This document shows positions 34,052-43,550 of a DNA stretch of 64,000 nt, in pieces. The position numbers were made by a program, and so were the translations under genes. Below the pieces are notes generated by a model. That model saw only the letters and a list, made by a program, of their open reading frames with translations, searched no databases and was not told the DNA's origin. Each line of letters opens with the position of its first letter. The stretch's first letter is position 1. Source of the stretch: Microbacterium hydrocarbonoxydans (GTDB lineage: Bacteria > Actinomycetota > Actinomycetes > Actinomycetales > Microbacteriaceae); contig NZ_LR882982.1 of the NCBI RefSeq assembly GCF_904831005.1, positions 2,232,001 to 2,296,000 on the forward strand, given 5' to 3'.

Positions 34052-35208
34052 TGAAGGCGGTCCACTTCGGAGCAGGCAACATCGGTCGCGGCTTCGTCGG
34101 TCTGCTGCTGCACGAGGGCGGCTACGAGGTCGTGTTCTCCGACGTCGCCGACGCTCTGGTCGACGCGATCAATGCGGCCGCCTCGTACACCGTGCACGAG
34201 GCGGGCCCGGGCGGCGCCGACCACGTCGTGACCGGGTTCCGCGCGGTGAACAGCAGGACGGATCCGGATGCCGTGGCCGACGAGGTCGCGACGGCCGATG
34301 TGGTCACGACCGCGGTCGGCCCCACTGTGCTGCGCTTCGTGGCGCCGACCATCGTCGCCGGCCTCGCCCGCCGCTCCGCCGGCGCCGCTGCGCTGCAGAT
34401 CATGGCCTGCGAGAACGCGATCGGAGCGACCGACACCCTGCGCGCAGAGATCGAGAAGGCCGCCGGTGCGGACGCGGAGGAGCTGCTCTCCCGCGCCGTG
34501 TTCGCGAACACCGCCGTCGACCGCATCGTGCCGGGTCAGCCCGCCGACGGAGGGGTCGACGTCACAGTCGAGCCCTACTTCGAATGGGCGATCGAGTCAG
34601 GTGCCTTCGGCGGTGCCCGCCCGAACATCCCCGGCGCTCACTTCGTCGACGATCTCGCTCCCTACATCGAGCGCAAGCTCTTCACGGTGAACACCGGTCA
34701 CGCCGCCACCGCGTACTTCGGTGCGCGTGCCGGGATCGAGCGCATCTCCGACGCTCTTGCCGATCCCGACATCGCCGCGCGCGTCTCGGCCGCTCTCGAA
34801 GAGACCTCTGCGGTCCTCGTCGCGGAGCACGGGCTCGATCCCGCAGATCTCGCCGCCTACCGGGCGACCATCCTCGAACGATTCCGCAACCCGGCGCTCG
34901 TCGACACGGTGCAGCGGGTGGGCCGGCAGCCGCTTCGCAAGATCTCGCGACACGAGCGGTTCATCGGCCCCGCGGCGATGGCCGCCGAACGCGGCCTGCC
35001 GACGATCGCCCTCGTCGCCGCGGTCACCGCGGCACTCGAGTTCGAAGAGCCCGACGACGAGCAGGCGGTCGAGCTGCAGCAGCTCCTGCGCACCGAGGAC
35101 GCCACCGCATTCGCCTCGCACACGACGGGGCTCGACCCCGAGCATCCGCTGTTCCCCGCAGTCCGTGACGCGGTCGTCTCCCGTCAGACGGCACTCGGGG
35201 CCTCCTGA
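34051..35208 (+). CDS. mtlD: Mannitol-1-phosphate 5-dehydrogenase
   Basis: A 385-residue polyol dehydrogenase that oxidises mannitol-1-phosphate to fructose-6-phosphate with NAD+. The N-terminus [18 protein letters not shown] is the nucleotide-binding signature, and the central [17 protein letters not shown] holds the catalytic lysine region. Last gene of the operon, followed by a terminator. Confidence 0.96.
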   Translation: MKAVHFGAGNIGRGFVGLLLHEGGYEVVFSDVADALVDAINAAASYTVHEAGPGGADHVVTGFRAVNSRTDPDAVADEVATADVVTTAVGPTVLRFVAPTIVAGLARRSAGAAALQIMACENAIGATDTLRAEIEKAAGADAEELLSRAVFANTAVDRIVPGQPADGGVDVTVEPYFEWAIESGAFGGARPNIPGAHFVDDLAPYIERKLFTVNTGHAATAYFGARAGIERISDALADPDIAARVSAALEETSAVLVAEHGLDPADLAAYRATILERFRNPALVDTVQRVGRQPLRKISRHERFIGPAAMAAERGLPTIALVAAVTAALEFEEPDDEQAVELQQLLRTEDATAFASHTTGLDPEHPLFPAVRDAVVSRQTALGAS

Positions 35209-35210
35209 CC

Positions 35211-35231
35211 GGAGCCCGGAGCCCGGAGCCC
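35211..35231. repeat. Three tandem GGAGCCC heptamers
   Basis: Three exact head-to-tail copies of the seven-base unit lie directly after mtlD. Function, if any, unknown. Confidence 0.9.
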
Positions 35232-35245
35232 GAACTCCTGCTCCC

Positions 35246-35274
35246 GCCCCCTGTCGATGACGTCGGCAGGGGGC
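35246..35274 (+). terminator. Terminator of the mannitol operon
   Basis: A perfect 8-bp stem GCCCCCTG/CAGGGGGC with a 13-base loop, followed by GTCTTCGT. Confidence 0.75.
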
Positions 35275-35336
35275 GTCTTCGTGAGGACGCTCGCGTGCGC
35301 CACACGCACCTGAGAACTCCTCACACCCTCACGGCA

Positions 35337-35342
35337 TACGCT
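35337..35342 (+). promoter_or_regulatory. Leaderless-type -10 element of the hydrolase gene
   Basis: TACGCT lies six bases before the GTG at 35349. This decides the start, since the frame stays open upstream. Confidence 0.55.
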
Positions 35343-35348
35343 GGAGCC

Positions 35349-36098
35349 GTGCAGAAGAAGCGTGGCCGTCGGGTCCTCAAGTTCATCGGATGGGGTCTCG
35401 TCACGATCCTCGTGCTCGGCATCGGCGGCATCGTCGCCTGGAGTCAGATCGGCGTCATGCAGGCGGAGCCCGGCCCGCTCGCCGAGGTCGAGGCGAACAG
35501 CGCCATCCACGTCGAGGACGCCGAACAGGGCATCATCCTGACGCCCGCCGACGGCGAGTCCGACCAGGGCCTGGTCTTCGTGCCCGGCGCCAAGGTCGAC
35601 CCGTGGGCCTACGCGCCGATCCTGCAGAGCCTCGCCGAAGACGGCGTGACCGTCGTGATCACCCGCCCGTGGCTGAACCTCGCGTTCTTCGACCTGCGCG
35701 GCCTCGACGCGTTCACCTCCGCTGCCCCCGACATCGACGACTGGGGAGTCGGCGGGCACTCTCTCGGCGGCGTACGCGCGTGCCAGCTCGCCGCAGACGC
35801 GGAGGCACTGGTGCTGTTCGGGTCCTACTGCTCGAACGACGTGTCGGACTCCGACCTCGCGGTGCTCAGCATCTCGGGCAGCGAAGACGGCCTCTCCACG
35901 CCTGCCAAGATCGATGCAGCACGCGACATGCTGCCGACGGATGCCGAGATGATCGAGATAGACGGGGCCTCGCACGCATCGTTCGGAGACTATGGGCCGC
36001 AGGCGGGCGACGGCACCCCCACGATCTCCGACGAAGAGATGCATGCCGAGGTCGCCGAGCTGCTCGCATCCTTCTTCGCAGAACTCCCGCGCAGCTGA
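35349..36098 (+). CDS. Membrane-anchored alpha/beta hydrolase
   Basis: A 249-residue protein with a Lys/Arg-rich start and one N-terminal membrane helix (residues ~10-32), so the enzyme domain likely faces the outside. The nucleophile elbow WGVGGHSLGGVRA gives the catalytic serine; a late aspartate (ISGSEDGLSTP) and histidine (IDGASHASFGDYG) complete the expected triad. Resembles the small chlorophyllase/dienelactone-hydrolase-like group. Substrate unknown. Converges on the PfkB gene six bases away. Confidence 0.82.
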   Translation: MQKKRGRRVLKFIGWGLVTILVLGIGGIVAWSQIGVMQAEPGPLAEVEANSAIHVEDAEQGIILTPADGESDQGLVFVPGAKVDPWAYAPILQSLAEDGVTVVITRPWLNLAFFDLRGLDAFTSAAPDIDDWGVGGHSLGGVRACQLAADAEALVLFGSYCSNDVSDSDLAVLSISGSEDGLSTPAKIDAARDMLPTDAEMIEIDGASHASFGDYGPQAGDGTPTISDEEMHAEVAELLASFFAELPRS

Positions 36099-36104
36099 AC
36101 CCCG

Positions 36105-36962
36105 TCAGCCGAGCACCGCGTCGAGTGCGGGGTGCAGGTGCCTGGTGCTGAGCGCCACCGAGGCCGTGCGTGCCCCGGCCTGCAGCGCCGCATCGATGTC
36201 GGCACCGCCGAGTCGAGCGTCGAGAACCCCGGAGAAGAACGCGTCGCCCGCGCCGTTGGTGTCGACCACGTCGACTGCCACGGCCGCCACTCGATGCTCC
36301 CGATGATCGCCGTCCACGGCGACTGCTCCCTCTGCACCCAGCGTGCACACCGCGAGCGACGCGCCCGCCGTGATGCGCGAGTGCAGGAAGGCGATCGGAT
36401 CGGACAGCCGGTCGGCATTGCAGAAGACCGCCTCCGCCGCATCGAGGAAGGGACGGTGGAACGCGGCATCGCCGTCGTAGTCGTGCACGTCGACCCAGAT
36501 CGGCCGGCCCGTCGATCGCGCCTGCGGCAGCAGGCGCAACGGCTCCGCCGCGAGATCGAGCACGAGCGCGTCGGCCCGGGCCATCGCCGCGCGCAGCTCG
36601 GCGTCATCCCGCCCGTCGACGGCCTGCGGCGACGACAGATACAACGAGACCCGAGCACCCGCGCGGGTCATCAGATTCAGATGACGCTCCGTGGCGTCGC
36701 TCTCGCCCCAGAGCGCGTCGACACCCGCCTCGGCGAGCGCGGCACGCACCCGACCCCCTGGCTCATCGCTCGCGCTCAGAGCGTAGAGACTGGTCGGTCG
36801 GCCGAGGGCCGTGAGGTTGAGGGCTTTGCCTGCGCTGGTGCCGCCGACGGTCTCCCAGCTGTCTTCGGCGAACTGCATGTGCGGCACCGGCTCGGGCAGC
36901 CGATCGAGCACGACGAGCGAGTTCCACGATGCCGGGCCGGCGATGAAGACGGATGCAGTCAT
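36105..36962 (-). CDS. PfkB family carbohydrate kinase
   Basis: A 285-residue sugar/nucleoside kinase. GGTSAGKALNLTALG is the substrate-side PfkB signature 1 region and DTNGAGDAFFSGVL the C-terminal signature 2 with the catalytic aspartate. It could act on ribose, adenosine or another sugar; its place next to nucleoside salvage genes on the same strand favours a nucleoside or pentose link, but a CAGGAT hexamer six bases before the ATG suggests an independent promoter. Family sure, substrate not. Confidence 0.85.
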   Translation of the reverse strand: MTASVFIAGPASWNSLVVLDRLPEPVPHMQFAEDSWETVGGTSAGKALNLTALGRPTSLYALSASDEPGGRVRAALAEAGVDALWGESDATERHLNLMTRAGARVSLYLSSPQAVDGRDDAELRAAMARADALVLDLAAEPLRLLPQARSTGRPIWVDVHDYDGDAAFHRPFLDAAEAVFCNADRLSDPIAFLHSRITAGASLAVCTLGAEGAVAVDGDHREHRVAAVAVDVVDTNGAGDAFFSGVLDARLGGADIDAALQAGARTASVALSTRHLHPALDAVLG

Positions 36963-36988
36963 ACACCCATCCTGCCGCTGCTCGCCGC

Positions 36989-38092
36989 TCAGCCGATGCG
37001 CGCGATCAGCGCGTCGAGTCCCATGCCGTAGTCGATCCGCACGACCGGCAGCGCGAGCTTGTCGGTGCCGATCGACACCAGCCCCGGCTCGATCGTCCGC
37101 GCCATCTCGAAACCCGCCTGGGCGACGCCCTGCTGGGCCGTCTCGTCGTAGTGGCCGTACGGATAGGCGATCACCTCGCGCACGCCGAGGATCTCGGCCG
37201 AGGTGTTCAGATCGGCCGCGATCTCTTCGGCCGACCAGTTCACCATCCGCCCCTTGCCGTTCTCACCCGCCTGATGCATGTCGTGCGTGTGCGAGCGCCG
37301 CAGCACGTACTCCGACGGCGCCGGGTCCTGACGCGCCGAGGTGATCATGAACGACGTCGACAGCAGGCCGAGGCGGTCGATCACCGGCACCGCCAGGTCG
37401 AACCAGGTCTGATCGGCATCGTCGTCGGTGATGATCACCGAATGCGCGGGCAGGAACAGTCGGCCGTCGATGAACGCACTGAGCTCATCCCACGTGGGCA
37501 GATAGAACCCCGTCGTCGCGATGTGCTCCATCTGCGCCTCGAAGTCACCGATGTAGGCATAGTTGCCCCGCAGCCAGCCCGACTCGCCCTCGGGATCCGA
37601 CGTGAACTGGTGATACATCAAGATCGGGATCTCGGCATTCTCCGCCGCGTTCTCCTCCGGCGTCTTCCACGCCGCGAAGAGCTCGATCCGCTGATCGACG
37701 CAGACGACCGGGTCCGCGCCGTTGATGCGGTTCGGGACCGTATGTGCGGCAGCATCGGCCGCTGACGAGTACCAGCCCGCGAACACCCGGCCCGGCTCCT
37801 CGAGGATCGGCAGCCCGGTGTAGAGCGCGTCCTGGCGCTGCAGCATCGGGTCGACGGGGGCGCCCTCGCCGACGAACGTCACGGCGCACGCGAGCGGATC
37901 ATCGGCATCCGAGATCAGCTGCTGCACCGGGGTCAGCGGTCGGTCCACGACCCCCGCACGCTCCTTCGACATCGGCGTCTCTGACGGACGAGTCATGGCC
38001 ACCGCGGCGACCGCTGCTCCTCCCGCGAGCACGATGCCGGCGACGATCCCGATCGCGAGGCCGGCACGGCGTCGCTTCCCCCCGGGTGCCAT
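36989..38092 (-). CDS. Polysaccharide deacetylase (NodB/PgaB-like) with N-terminal anchor
   Basis: A 367-residue protein: a basic N-terminus, one membrane helix (residues ~10-35), a linker domain of ~120 residues, then a NodB fold. IPILMYHQFTSD marks the domain start; the acidic motif reads VIITDDDADQTWF, with DDD in the metal-site region, and the histidine motif is SHTHDMH, as in PgaB/IcaB relatives. It probably removes acetyl groups from a surface polysaccharide or peptidoglycan. The start is only two bases from the add stop, so it looks like the last gene of the nucleoside operon, an unexpected partner. Confidence 0.82.
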   Translation of the reverse strand: MAPGGKRRRAGLAIGIVAGIVLAGGAAVAAVAMTRPSETPMSKERAGVVDRPLTPVQQLISDADDPLACAVTFVGEGAPVDPMLQRQDALYTGLPILEEPGRVFAGWYSSAADAAAHTVPNRINGADPVVCVDQRIELFAAWKTPEENAAENAEIPILMYHQFTSDPEGESGWLRGNYAYIGDFEAQMEHIATTGFYLPTWDELSAFIDGRLFLPAHSVIITDDDADQTWFDLAVPVIDRLGLLSTSFMITSARQDPAPSEYVLRRSHTHDMHQAGENGKGRMVNWSAEEIAADLNTSAEILGVREVIAYPYGHYDETAQQGVAQAGFEMARTIEPGLVSIGTDKLALPVVRIDYGMGLDALIARIG

Positions 38093-38094
38093 CG

Positions 38095-39210
38095 TCAGAT
38101 GTCGAAGCCCTCGGCGATCATCTCGACGAGTTCTTCCCGCTCCTCGACGGGGAGGAAGGCGGCGGCAGCAGCGTTGAACTGGAAGGTCTCGAGATCATCG
38201 AGGTCGTACTCGAACGCCTCGACGAGCAGCGCGAGCTCGCGGGTCAGCGACGTGGCGCTCATCGTACGGTTGTCGACGTTGACCGTCACGGCGAAGCCGA
38301 GCTGGTACAGCAGGTCGAACGGGTGATCGGCGAGCGTGTCGCCCCATGCGGCGATCGCTCCCGTCTGCAGGTTCGACGAGGGTGAGAGCTCGAGCGGGAT
38401 CTCGCGGTCGCGCACCCAGCGGGCCAGGTCGCCGAACTGCACCTGCACCTCGTCGCCCTCCTGGGTGATGACCTGCAGATCCTCGGCGATACGCACACCG
38501 TGCCCGAGACGCAGCGCACGCCCGTCGAGCAGAGCCGAACGGATCGACGACGGTCCCGCCGCCTCGCCCGCGTGCACGGTCACGGGGAAGAAGTTCTCCG
38601 CGAGATAGTCGAACGCCTCGCGATGGTTCGATGCGGGGAATCCGTCCTCCGGACCGGCGATGTCGAAGCCCACGGCGCCGCGCCCGCGGAACGCGATCGC
38701 GAGCTCCGCGATCTCACGCGAGCGGTCGGTGTGCCGCATGGCGGTGATCAGCTGTCCGACGCGAATGCTGTGACCTGCGCGGTCGGCCGCATCCTCGCCC
38801 TCCTCGATGCCCTGCTGCACCGCCTCGACGGTCTGCTCGAGTGAGAGGCCACCGGCAAGGTGCTGCTCGGGCGCCCAGCGCACCTCGCCGTAGATCACTC
38901 CGTCCTTCGCGAGATCCTGCACGAACTCGCGGGCTATGCGCGTGAGTCCCTCCTCGGTCTGCATCACGGCCGTGGTGAGGTCGAACGTCTTGAGGTACTC
39001 CACGAGAGAGCCGGAGTCGCTCTTGGTCGCGAACCACTTGCCCAGAGCGCCCGGCTTCGACGCGGGCAGCTCGAGGCCGATCGCATCGGCGAGCTCGATG
39101 ATCGTCGAGGGGCGCACCGCGCCGTCCAGGTGGTCGTGCAGCGACACCTTGGGCAGGCTGCGCAGGGACACGCCCTGGATGGTGACGTCGCCGTTCGCGT
39201 CGATCGACAT
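38095..39210 (-). CDS. add: Adenosine deaminase
   Basis: A 371-residue zinc enzyme turning (deoxy)adenosine into (deoxy)inosine. The metal-binding SLHDHLDGAVRP, the HAGEAAGPSSI segment and the late SPSSNLQTG with NVDNRTMS are the family's active-site elements. GAGGAACCTCC before the ATG is a strong ribosome binding site. Located 51 bases downstream of deoA in the same operon; inosine would go to the purine phosphorylase encoded at 24748. Confidence 0.94.
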   Translation of the reverse strand: MSIDANGDVTIQGVSLRSLPKVSLHDHLDGAVRPSTIIELADAIGLELPASKPGALGKWFATKSDSGSLVEYLKTFDLTTAVMQTEEGLTRIAREFVQDLAKDGVIYGEVRWAPEQHLAGGLSLEQTVEAVQQGIEEGEDAADRAGHSIRVGQLITAMRHTDRSREIAELAIAFRGRGAVGFDIAGPEDGFPASNHREAFDYLAENFFPVTVHAGEAAGPSSIRSALLDGRALRLGHGVRIAEDLQVITQEGDEVQVQFGDLARWVRDREIPLELSPSSNLQTGAIAAWGDTLADHPFDLLYQLGFAVTVNVDNRTMSATSLTRELALLVEAFEYDLDDLETFQFNAAAAAFLPVEEREELVEMIAEGFDI

Positions 39211-39261
39211 GGAGGTTCCTCTCGGTCGCGGATTCGCTCAGTTCAGGCTAGCGGTCACGAG

Positions 39262-40554
39262 TCAGGCGGTGATGCGCTCCCGCACGATCGGGCCGGCGGC
39301 CGGAGCGTCGTCACCGATCGCCCATGACCCCTCGAGAGCCTCGAGAGCCCGGGGGAAGCGCGCCTCGTCGGCGGCGGAGAGCGTGAACAGCGGCTGGCCG
39401 GCGACGACGCGGTCGCCGGGCTTCGCATGCAGATCGATGCCCGCCTCGAAGATCACCGGGTCCTCCGCCCGCGCACGCCCTGCCCCGAGACGCCAGGCGG
39501 CGATGCCGAACGGCAGAGCGTCCATCTGCGACACGACGCCGTCGGTCGGCGCCGTCACCACGTGGGTCTCGCGCGCCGTCGGGAGCGGTGCGTCCGGGTC
39601 GCCGTCCTGCGCGCGGATCATGGCCTTCCAGCCGTCCATCGCGCGGCCGTCGTCGAGAGCGGCCTCGACGTCGGCGTCCGGCTGCCCGGCCAGCGCGAGC
39701 ATCTCGCGGGCCAGGGCGATCGTGAGCTCCCGCACATCGGCAGGGCCACCGCCCGCGAGGATCTCGACCGACTCGCGCACCTCGTTGGCATTGCCGATCG
39801 CACGGCCGAGAGGCACGTTCATGTCGGTGAGCAGCGCGGTCGTCGCGACACCCGAATCGGTGCCGAGGGCGACCATCGTGCGGGCCAGCTCTCGTGCGCG
39901 GTCGATGTCCTGCATGAACGCTCCGGAGCCGAACTTCACGTCGAGCACCAGGGCATCCGTGCCCTCCGCGATCTTCTTCGACATGATGCTCGAGGCGATC
40001 AGCGGGATCGCCTCGACGGTTCCCGTGACGTCGCGCAGCGCGTAGAGCTTCTTGTCGGCCGGCGCGAGGCCCGAGCCCGCGGCGCAGATCACCGCACCGA
40101 CGTCGCCCTGCATCTGCGCGAACATCTCCTCGTTGCTGAGCGCCGCGCGCCAGCCGGGGATGGATTCGAGCTTGTCGAGCGTGCCTCCCGTGTGCCCGAG
40201 GCCACGCCCCGAGAGCTGGGGCACTGCGACGCCGAAGACGGCGACGAGCGGCGCGAGCGGCAGGGTGATCTTGTCGCCGACACCACCGGTGGAGTGCTTG
40301 TCGACGGTCTTCTTGCCCAGCGTCGCGAAGCTCATCCGCTCCCCCGACGCGATCATCGCGTCGGTGAGCACGCGGATCTCGTCCCGCTCCATGCCGCGCT
40401 GGAAGACGGCCATCGCGAACGATGCCATCTGCGCATCCGACACATAGCCGCGCGTGTAGGCGTCGACCATCCAGCGCAGTGCCTTCTCGGGCACCGCACC
40501 GCCGTCACGCTTGGCACGGATCACGTCGACGGCGTCGAAGGGCTCAACGCTCAT
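39262..40554 (-). CDS. deoA: Thymidine phosphorylase
   Basis: A 430-residue pyrimidine nucleoside phosphorylase with the signature KHSTGGVGDKITLPL, the SGRGLGHTGGTLDKLES segment and the later DVKFGSGAFM motif. It frees thymine or uracil with (deoxy)ribose-1-phosphate. The start overlaps the cdd stop by four bases (ATGA), fitting a pathway where cytidine is deaminated to uridine then split. Confidence 0.95.
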   Translation of the reverse strand: MSVEPFDAVDVIRAKRDGGAVPEKALRWMVDAYTRGYVSDAQMASFAMAVFQRGMERDEIRVLTDAMIASGERMSFATLGKKTVDKHSTGGVGDKITLPLAPLVAVFGVAVPQLSGRGLGHTGGTLDKLESIPGWRAALSNEEMFAQMQGDVGAVICAAGSGLAPADKKLYALRDVTGTVEAIPLIASSIMSKKIAEGTDALVLDVKFGSGAFMQDIDRARELARTMVALGTDSGVATTALLTDMNVPLGRAIGNANEVRESVEILAGGGPADVRELTIALAREMLALAGQPDADVEAALDDGRAMDGWKAMIRAQDGDPDAPLPTARETHVVTAPTDGVVSQMDALPFGIAAWRLGAGRARAEDPVIFEAGIDLHAKPGDRVVAGQPLFTLSAADEARFPRALEALEGSWAIGDDAPAAGPIVRERITA

Positions 40555-40949
40555 CTGGCGTCCTCCAGGTCTCGGGGGCCGAACGCATCCGGCAGTACTT
40601 CATCGATGGTCCGGATGCCGGAGACGGTCTCCAGCAGCATTCCGGGCATCGCGTGTTCGTAGAGCAGCTGACGGCAGCGCCCGCACGGCATGATCGTCTG
40701 GCCGTCGTTGTTGACGCACACGAAGGCGACCAGCTGACCGCCGCCCGACATGTGCAGATCTCCGACGAGCGCGCACTCGGCGCACAGCGTCACGCCGTAC
40801 GAGGCGTTCTCGACGTTGCAGCCGGCGACGATCCGCCCGTCGCCGACGAGAGCCGCCGCACCGACCCTGTAGCGGGAGTACGGTGCGTAGGCCTTGGCCA
40901 TGGCTTCGGTCGCGACCTGACGCAGTTCGTCCCAGTCGATGTCGGTCAT
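40551..40949 (-). CDS. cdd: Cytidine deaminase
   Basis: A 132-residue tetrameric cytidine deaminase. The catalytic CAE motif is in GVTLCAECAL and the two other zinc cysteines in MPCGRCRQ; VENASYG binds substrate. It lies seven bases after the permease stop and overlaps deoA, within the nucleoside operon. Confidence 0.96.
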   Translation of the reverse strand: MTDIDWDELRQVATEAMAKAYAPYSRYRVGAAALVGDGRIVAGCNVENASYGVTLCAECALVGDLHMSGGGQLVAFVCVNNDGQTIMPCGRCRQLLYEHAMPGMLLETVSGIRTIDEVLPDAFGPRDLEDAR

Positions 40950-40956
40950 GTCTCTC

Positions 40957-42243
40957 CTATGACTTGATGTACGGCTTGCCGCTCGCCGCAGGACCCCGGA
41001 TCTGGCCCGCGAAACCTGCGACCGCGATCAGGGTGACGACGTACGGGAGCATCAGCATGAACTCGCTCGGGACCGGCGTCTTGAGGATCGACAGCAGGTT
41101 CTGCAGGTTCGTGGCGAAGCCGAAGAGCAGCGCCGCGAGGGTCGCGCGGATCGGATCCCAGCGTCCGAAGATCACGGCGGCGAGGGCGATGAAGCCGAGG
41201 CCGGCCGTCATCTCCTTGCCGAACTGCGGCACCGACACGAGTGTGAAGTACGCGCCGCCGATGCCCGCGATCGCGCCGGCCAGCAGCACGTTCCAGAAGC
41301 GCGTCGCGTTCACCTTGATGCCGACCGTGTCGGCCGCCTGCGGGTGCTCACCGACCGCCCGCAGTCGAAGCCCCCAGCGTGTGCGGTACAGCCCCCATGC
41401 GACCAGCGCGACCGTGATGAACATCAGATACACGATGAACGTCTGGTTGAAGAGCACCGGGCCGATGACCGGGATCTCGCTGAGCACCGGGATGCGGATG
41501 CGTCCGAAGCGCTCCGGCGTGTTCAGTGCCTGCTCGTTGGGGGCCAGCAGTGCGCCGTAGAGGAAGCCGGTGAGGCCGGTGACGAGCACGTTCAGCACGA
41601 CGCCGACGATGACCTGCTCCACGAGGTACTTGATCGCGAATGCTGCGAGCACGCTCGCGACCAGCACGCCGCCGATCATCGCGCCGATGAGCCCCACGAA
41701 CGGGTTGCCGGTGATGCTCGACAGCAGCGCGGCAGAGAACGCGCCGAGCAGCAGCTGCCCCTCGATCGCGACGTTCACGACACCGGCACGCTCGCCGATG
41801 ACACCGCCCAGCGCACCGAACACCAGCGGCACCGAGAGCGAGACGGCGCCGAAGAGCAGGCTCGTGACCGGCACGAGACCGCCGGCGCTCGCCCACACGA
41901 GGAAGGCGAAGATCGCCAGGATCCCGAAGCCCAGCGCCAGCCACAGCGATGCGGGCCGGTAGGACCATGCGCGCAGGAACGCCGCGATCACCAGCACCAC
42001 CAGGATGCCGATGACGACCCAGATGGTCGACGCCGTGGGCAGTGCGATGTCGGGGAGTTCGAAGGCCTGCGACGAATCGCCGAGCCGGAAGGTGCTCGTG
42101 CCGCTGCGCGGCACGAGCAGCACGAGGAGCGCCAGGAGCACGGTCACGGCGGCGAGGACGATCGGCGCCTTGAGATGGCGCTCGCGCACCGTCGACAGCT
42201 GTACGGTGCCGTCGGCCGCCTGCGTCTGCACGAGGGACATCAT
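40957..42243 (-). CDS. Nucleoside ABC transporter permease (NupQ/YufQ-like)
   Basis: A 428-residue integral membrane protein, around ten helices. The segment LGGVIGERAGVVNVAIEGQLLLGA is the signature of BMP-type nucleoside permeases, and RAVGEHPQAADTVGI is the cytoplasmic coupling loop. It starts with two consecutive ATG codons (42243 and 42240), the first overlapping the previous permease's stop as ATGA. It works with the adjacent permease, ATPase and BMP lipoprotein. Confidence 0.9.
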   Translation of the reverse strand: MMSLVQTQAADGTVQLSTVRERHLKAPIVLAAVTVLLALLVLLVPRSGTSTFRLGDSSQAFELPDIALPTASTIWVVIGILVVLVIAAFLRAWSYRPASLWLALGFGILAIFAFLVWASAGGLVPVTSLLFGAVSLSVPLVFGALGGVIGERAGVVNVAIEGQLLLGAFSAALLSSITGNPFVGLIGAMIGGVLVASVLAAFAIKYLVEQVIVGVVLNVLVTGLTGFLYGALLAPNEQALNTPERFGRIRIPVLSEIPVIGPVLFNQTFIVYLMFITVALVAWGLYRTRWGLRLRAVGEHPQAADTVGIKVNATRFWNVLLAGAIAGIGGAYFTLVSVPQFGKEMTAGLGFIALAAVIFGRWDPIRATLAALLFGFATNLQNLLSILKTPVPSEFMLMLPYVVTLIAVAGFAGQIRGPAASGKPYIKS

Positions 42244-43550
42244 GCGGTCACCGCCTTCTTCGCGGCCTTGGCTCTCGCCTTGGCAGCCTTCTCCGCATCG
42301 GACTTGGGCAGGAAGAACACCGCGCGCAGCAGAGGCGGCGCGGCGATGAACAGCACGACCAGCGACTGCACCACGAGCACGATGTCGACGGGGATGTCCT
42401 GCGCCTGCATCGAGAACGAGCCGGCCTTCAGCGCGCCGAACAGGATGCCGGCGGCGAAGGTGCCCCACGCACGGCTGCGCCCGAGCAGCGCGACCGTGAT
42501 CGCGTCGAAGCCGATGCCCGCGTCGATCGTCTCGGTGATGCCGGTCGTGACCGCGCCCTGCACCTGGTTCATGCCGGCGAGACCCGCGAGGCCTCCGGCG
42601 AAGAGCATCGCGTACACGTAGACGCGCTGCACACTGATGCCCGCAGCGCGAGCGGCGTGCGGGTTCTCACCGACGGCGCGCATGCGGAGTCCGAGCGAGG
42701 ACCGCTCGATCAGCCACCAGACGAAGAGCGTCGCGAGGATCACGATCACGAAGCCGAGGTCCAGCAGCGGGAACTTCGGTCCGAACAGCTCGGGGAACTG
42801 CGCGCTCTCCGGTGTGGCCGAGCCCAGCGCCTGGTTCGTGCCCTCCTTCTGCAGCAGGCCGGGGGTGCGGATCATCCACAGCAGCAGGTAGTAGGCGACG
42901 TAGTTCAGCATGATCGTGAGGATGACCTCGTGCGCACCCGTGCGCGCCTTGAGCAGGCCAGCGATCGCACCCCAGAGCGCGCCTCCCGCTATGCCCGCGA
43001 TCAGCGTGACGGGAATGTGCAGCCAGATCGGCAGATCGAGGCCGAACGTGAGCAGCCCCGCCACTCCGACCCCGATGAGCATCTGGCCGCGCGCGCCGAT
43101 GTTGAAGAGGCCCACGCGGAACGCCAGCGCGACGCCCAGGCCCGCTGCGATCAGCGGAGCGGCGAAGCCGAGCGTGTTCGTCAGCGGCCGGATCTGCGCC
43201 GCGAAGTCGGCCCCGCGAGCGTTGAAGATCGCTCCGCGGAACAACGCCTCGTAGCCGTTGTAGACCGCGTTCCAGATCGCGGCGAACGTGTCGCTCGGCC
43301 GCTGGAAGAAGTATCCGGATGCCTCGAGCACGTCTTCGTTGGTGAAGGCGATGAGGATGCCGCCGACGACCAGCGCGAGGAAGATCGCGAGGATCGTGGT
43401 GACGGCGCTGCCGCGCAGCATCTCCTTGAGGATCGTGTTGCCGCGCGGGGCCGGCGGCACGTCGGCCATGAGGGGGCCCGTTGCCCGTGGCAGCTGCTCG
43501 GGCGGAAGTCCCTTGGTCACGTCGTCCGCTCCCGGCGTCGTCCCGCTCAT
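42240..43550 (-). CDS. Nucleoside ABC transporter permease (NupP/YufP-like)
   Basis: A 436-residue membrane permease with RVGLFNIGARGQMLIG, typical of this family, and the coupling loop MRAVGENPHAARAAGISV. The N-terminal ~45 residues are Pro-rich and cytoplasmic, and the C-terminus is unusually rich in Ala/Lys (AEKAAKARAKAAKKAV). Start and stop both overlap neighbours by four bases. Confidence 0.9.
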   Translation of the reverse strand: MSGTTPGADDVTKGLPPEQLPRATGPLMADVPPAPRGNTILKEMLRGSAVTTILAIFLALVVGGILIAFTNEDVLEASGYFFQRPSDTFAAIWNAVYNGYEALFRGAIFNARGADFAAQIRPLTNTLGFAAPLIAAGLGVALAFRVGLFNIGARGQMLIGVGVAGLLTFGLDLPIWLHIPVTLIAGIAGGALWGAIAGLLKARTGAHEVILTIMLNYVAYYLLLWMIRTPGLLQKEGTNQALGSATPESAQFPELFGPKFPLLDLGFVIVILATLFVWWLIERSSLGLRMRAVGENPHAARAAGISVQRVYVYAMLFAGGLAGLAGMNQVQGAVTTGITETIDAGIGFDAITVALLGRSRAWGTFAAGILFGALKAGSFSMQAQDIPVDIVLVVQSLVVLFIAAPPLLRAVFFLPKSDAEKAAKARAKAAKKAVTA

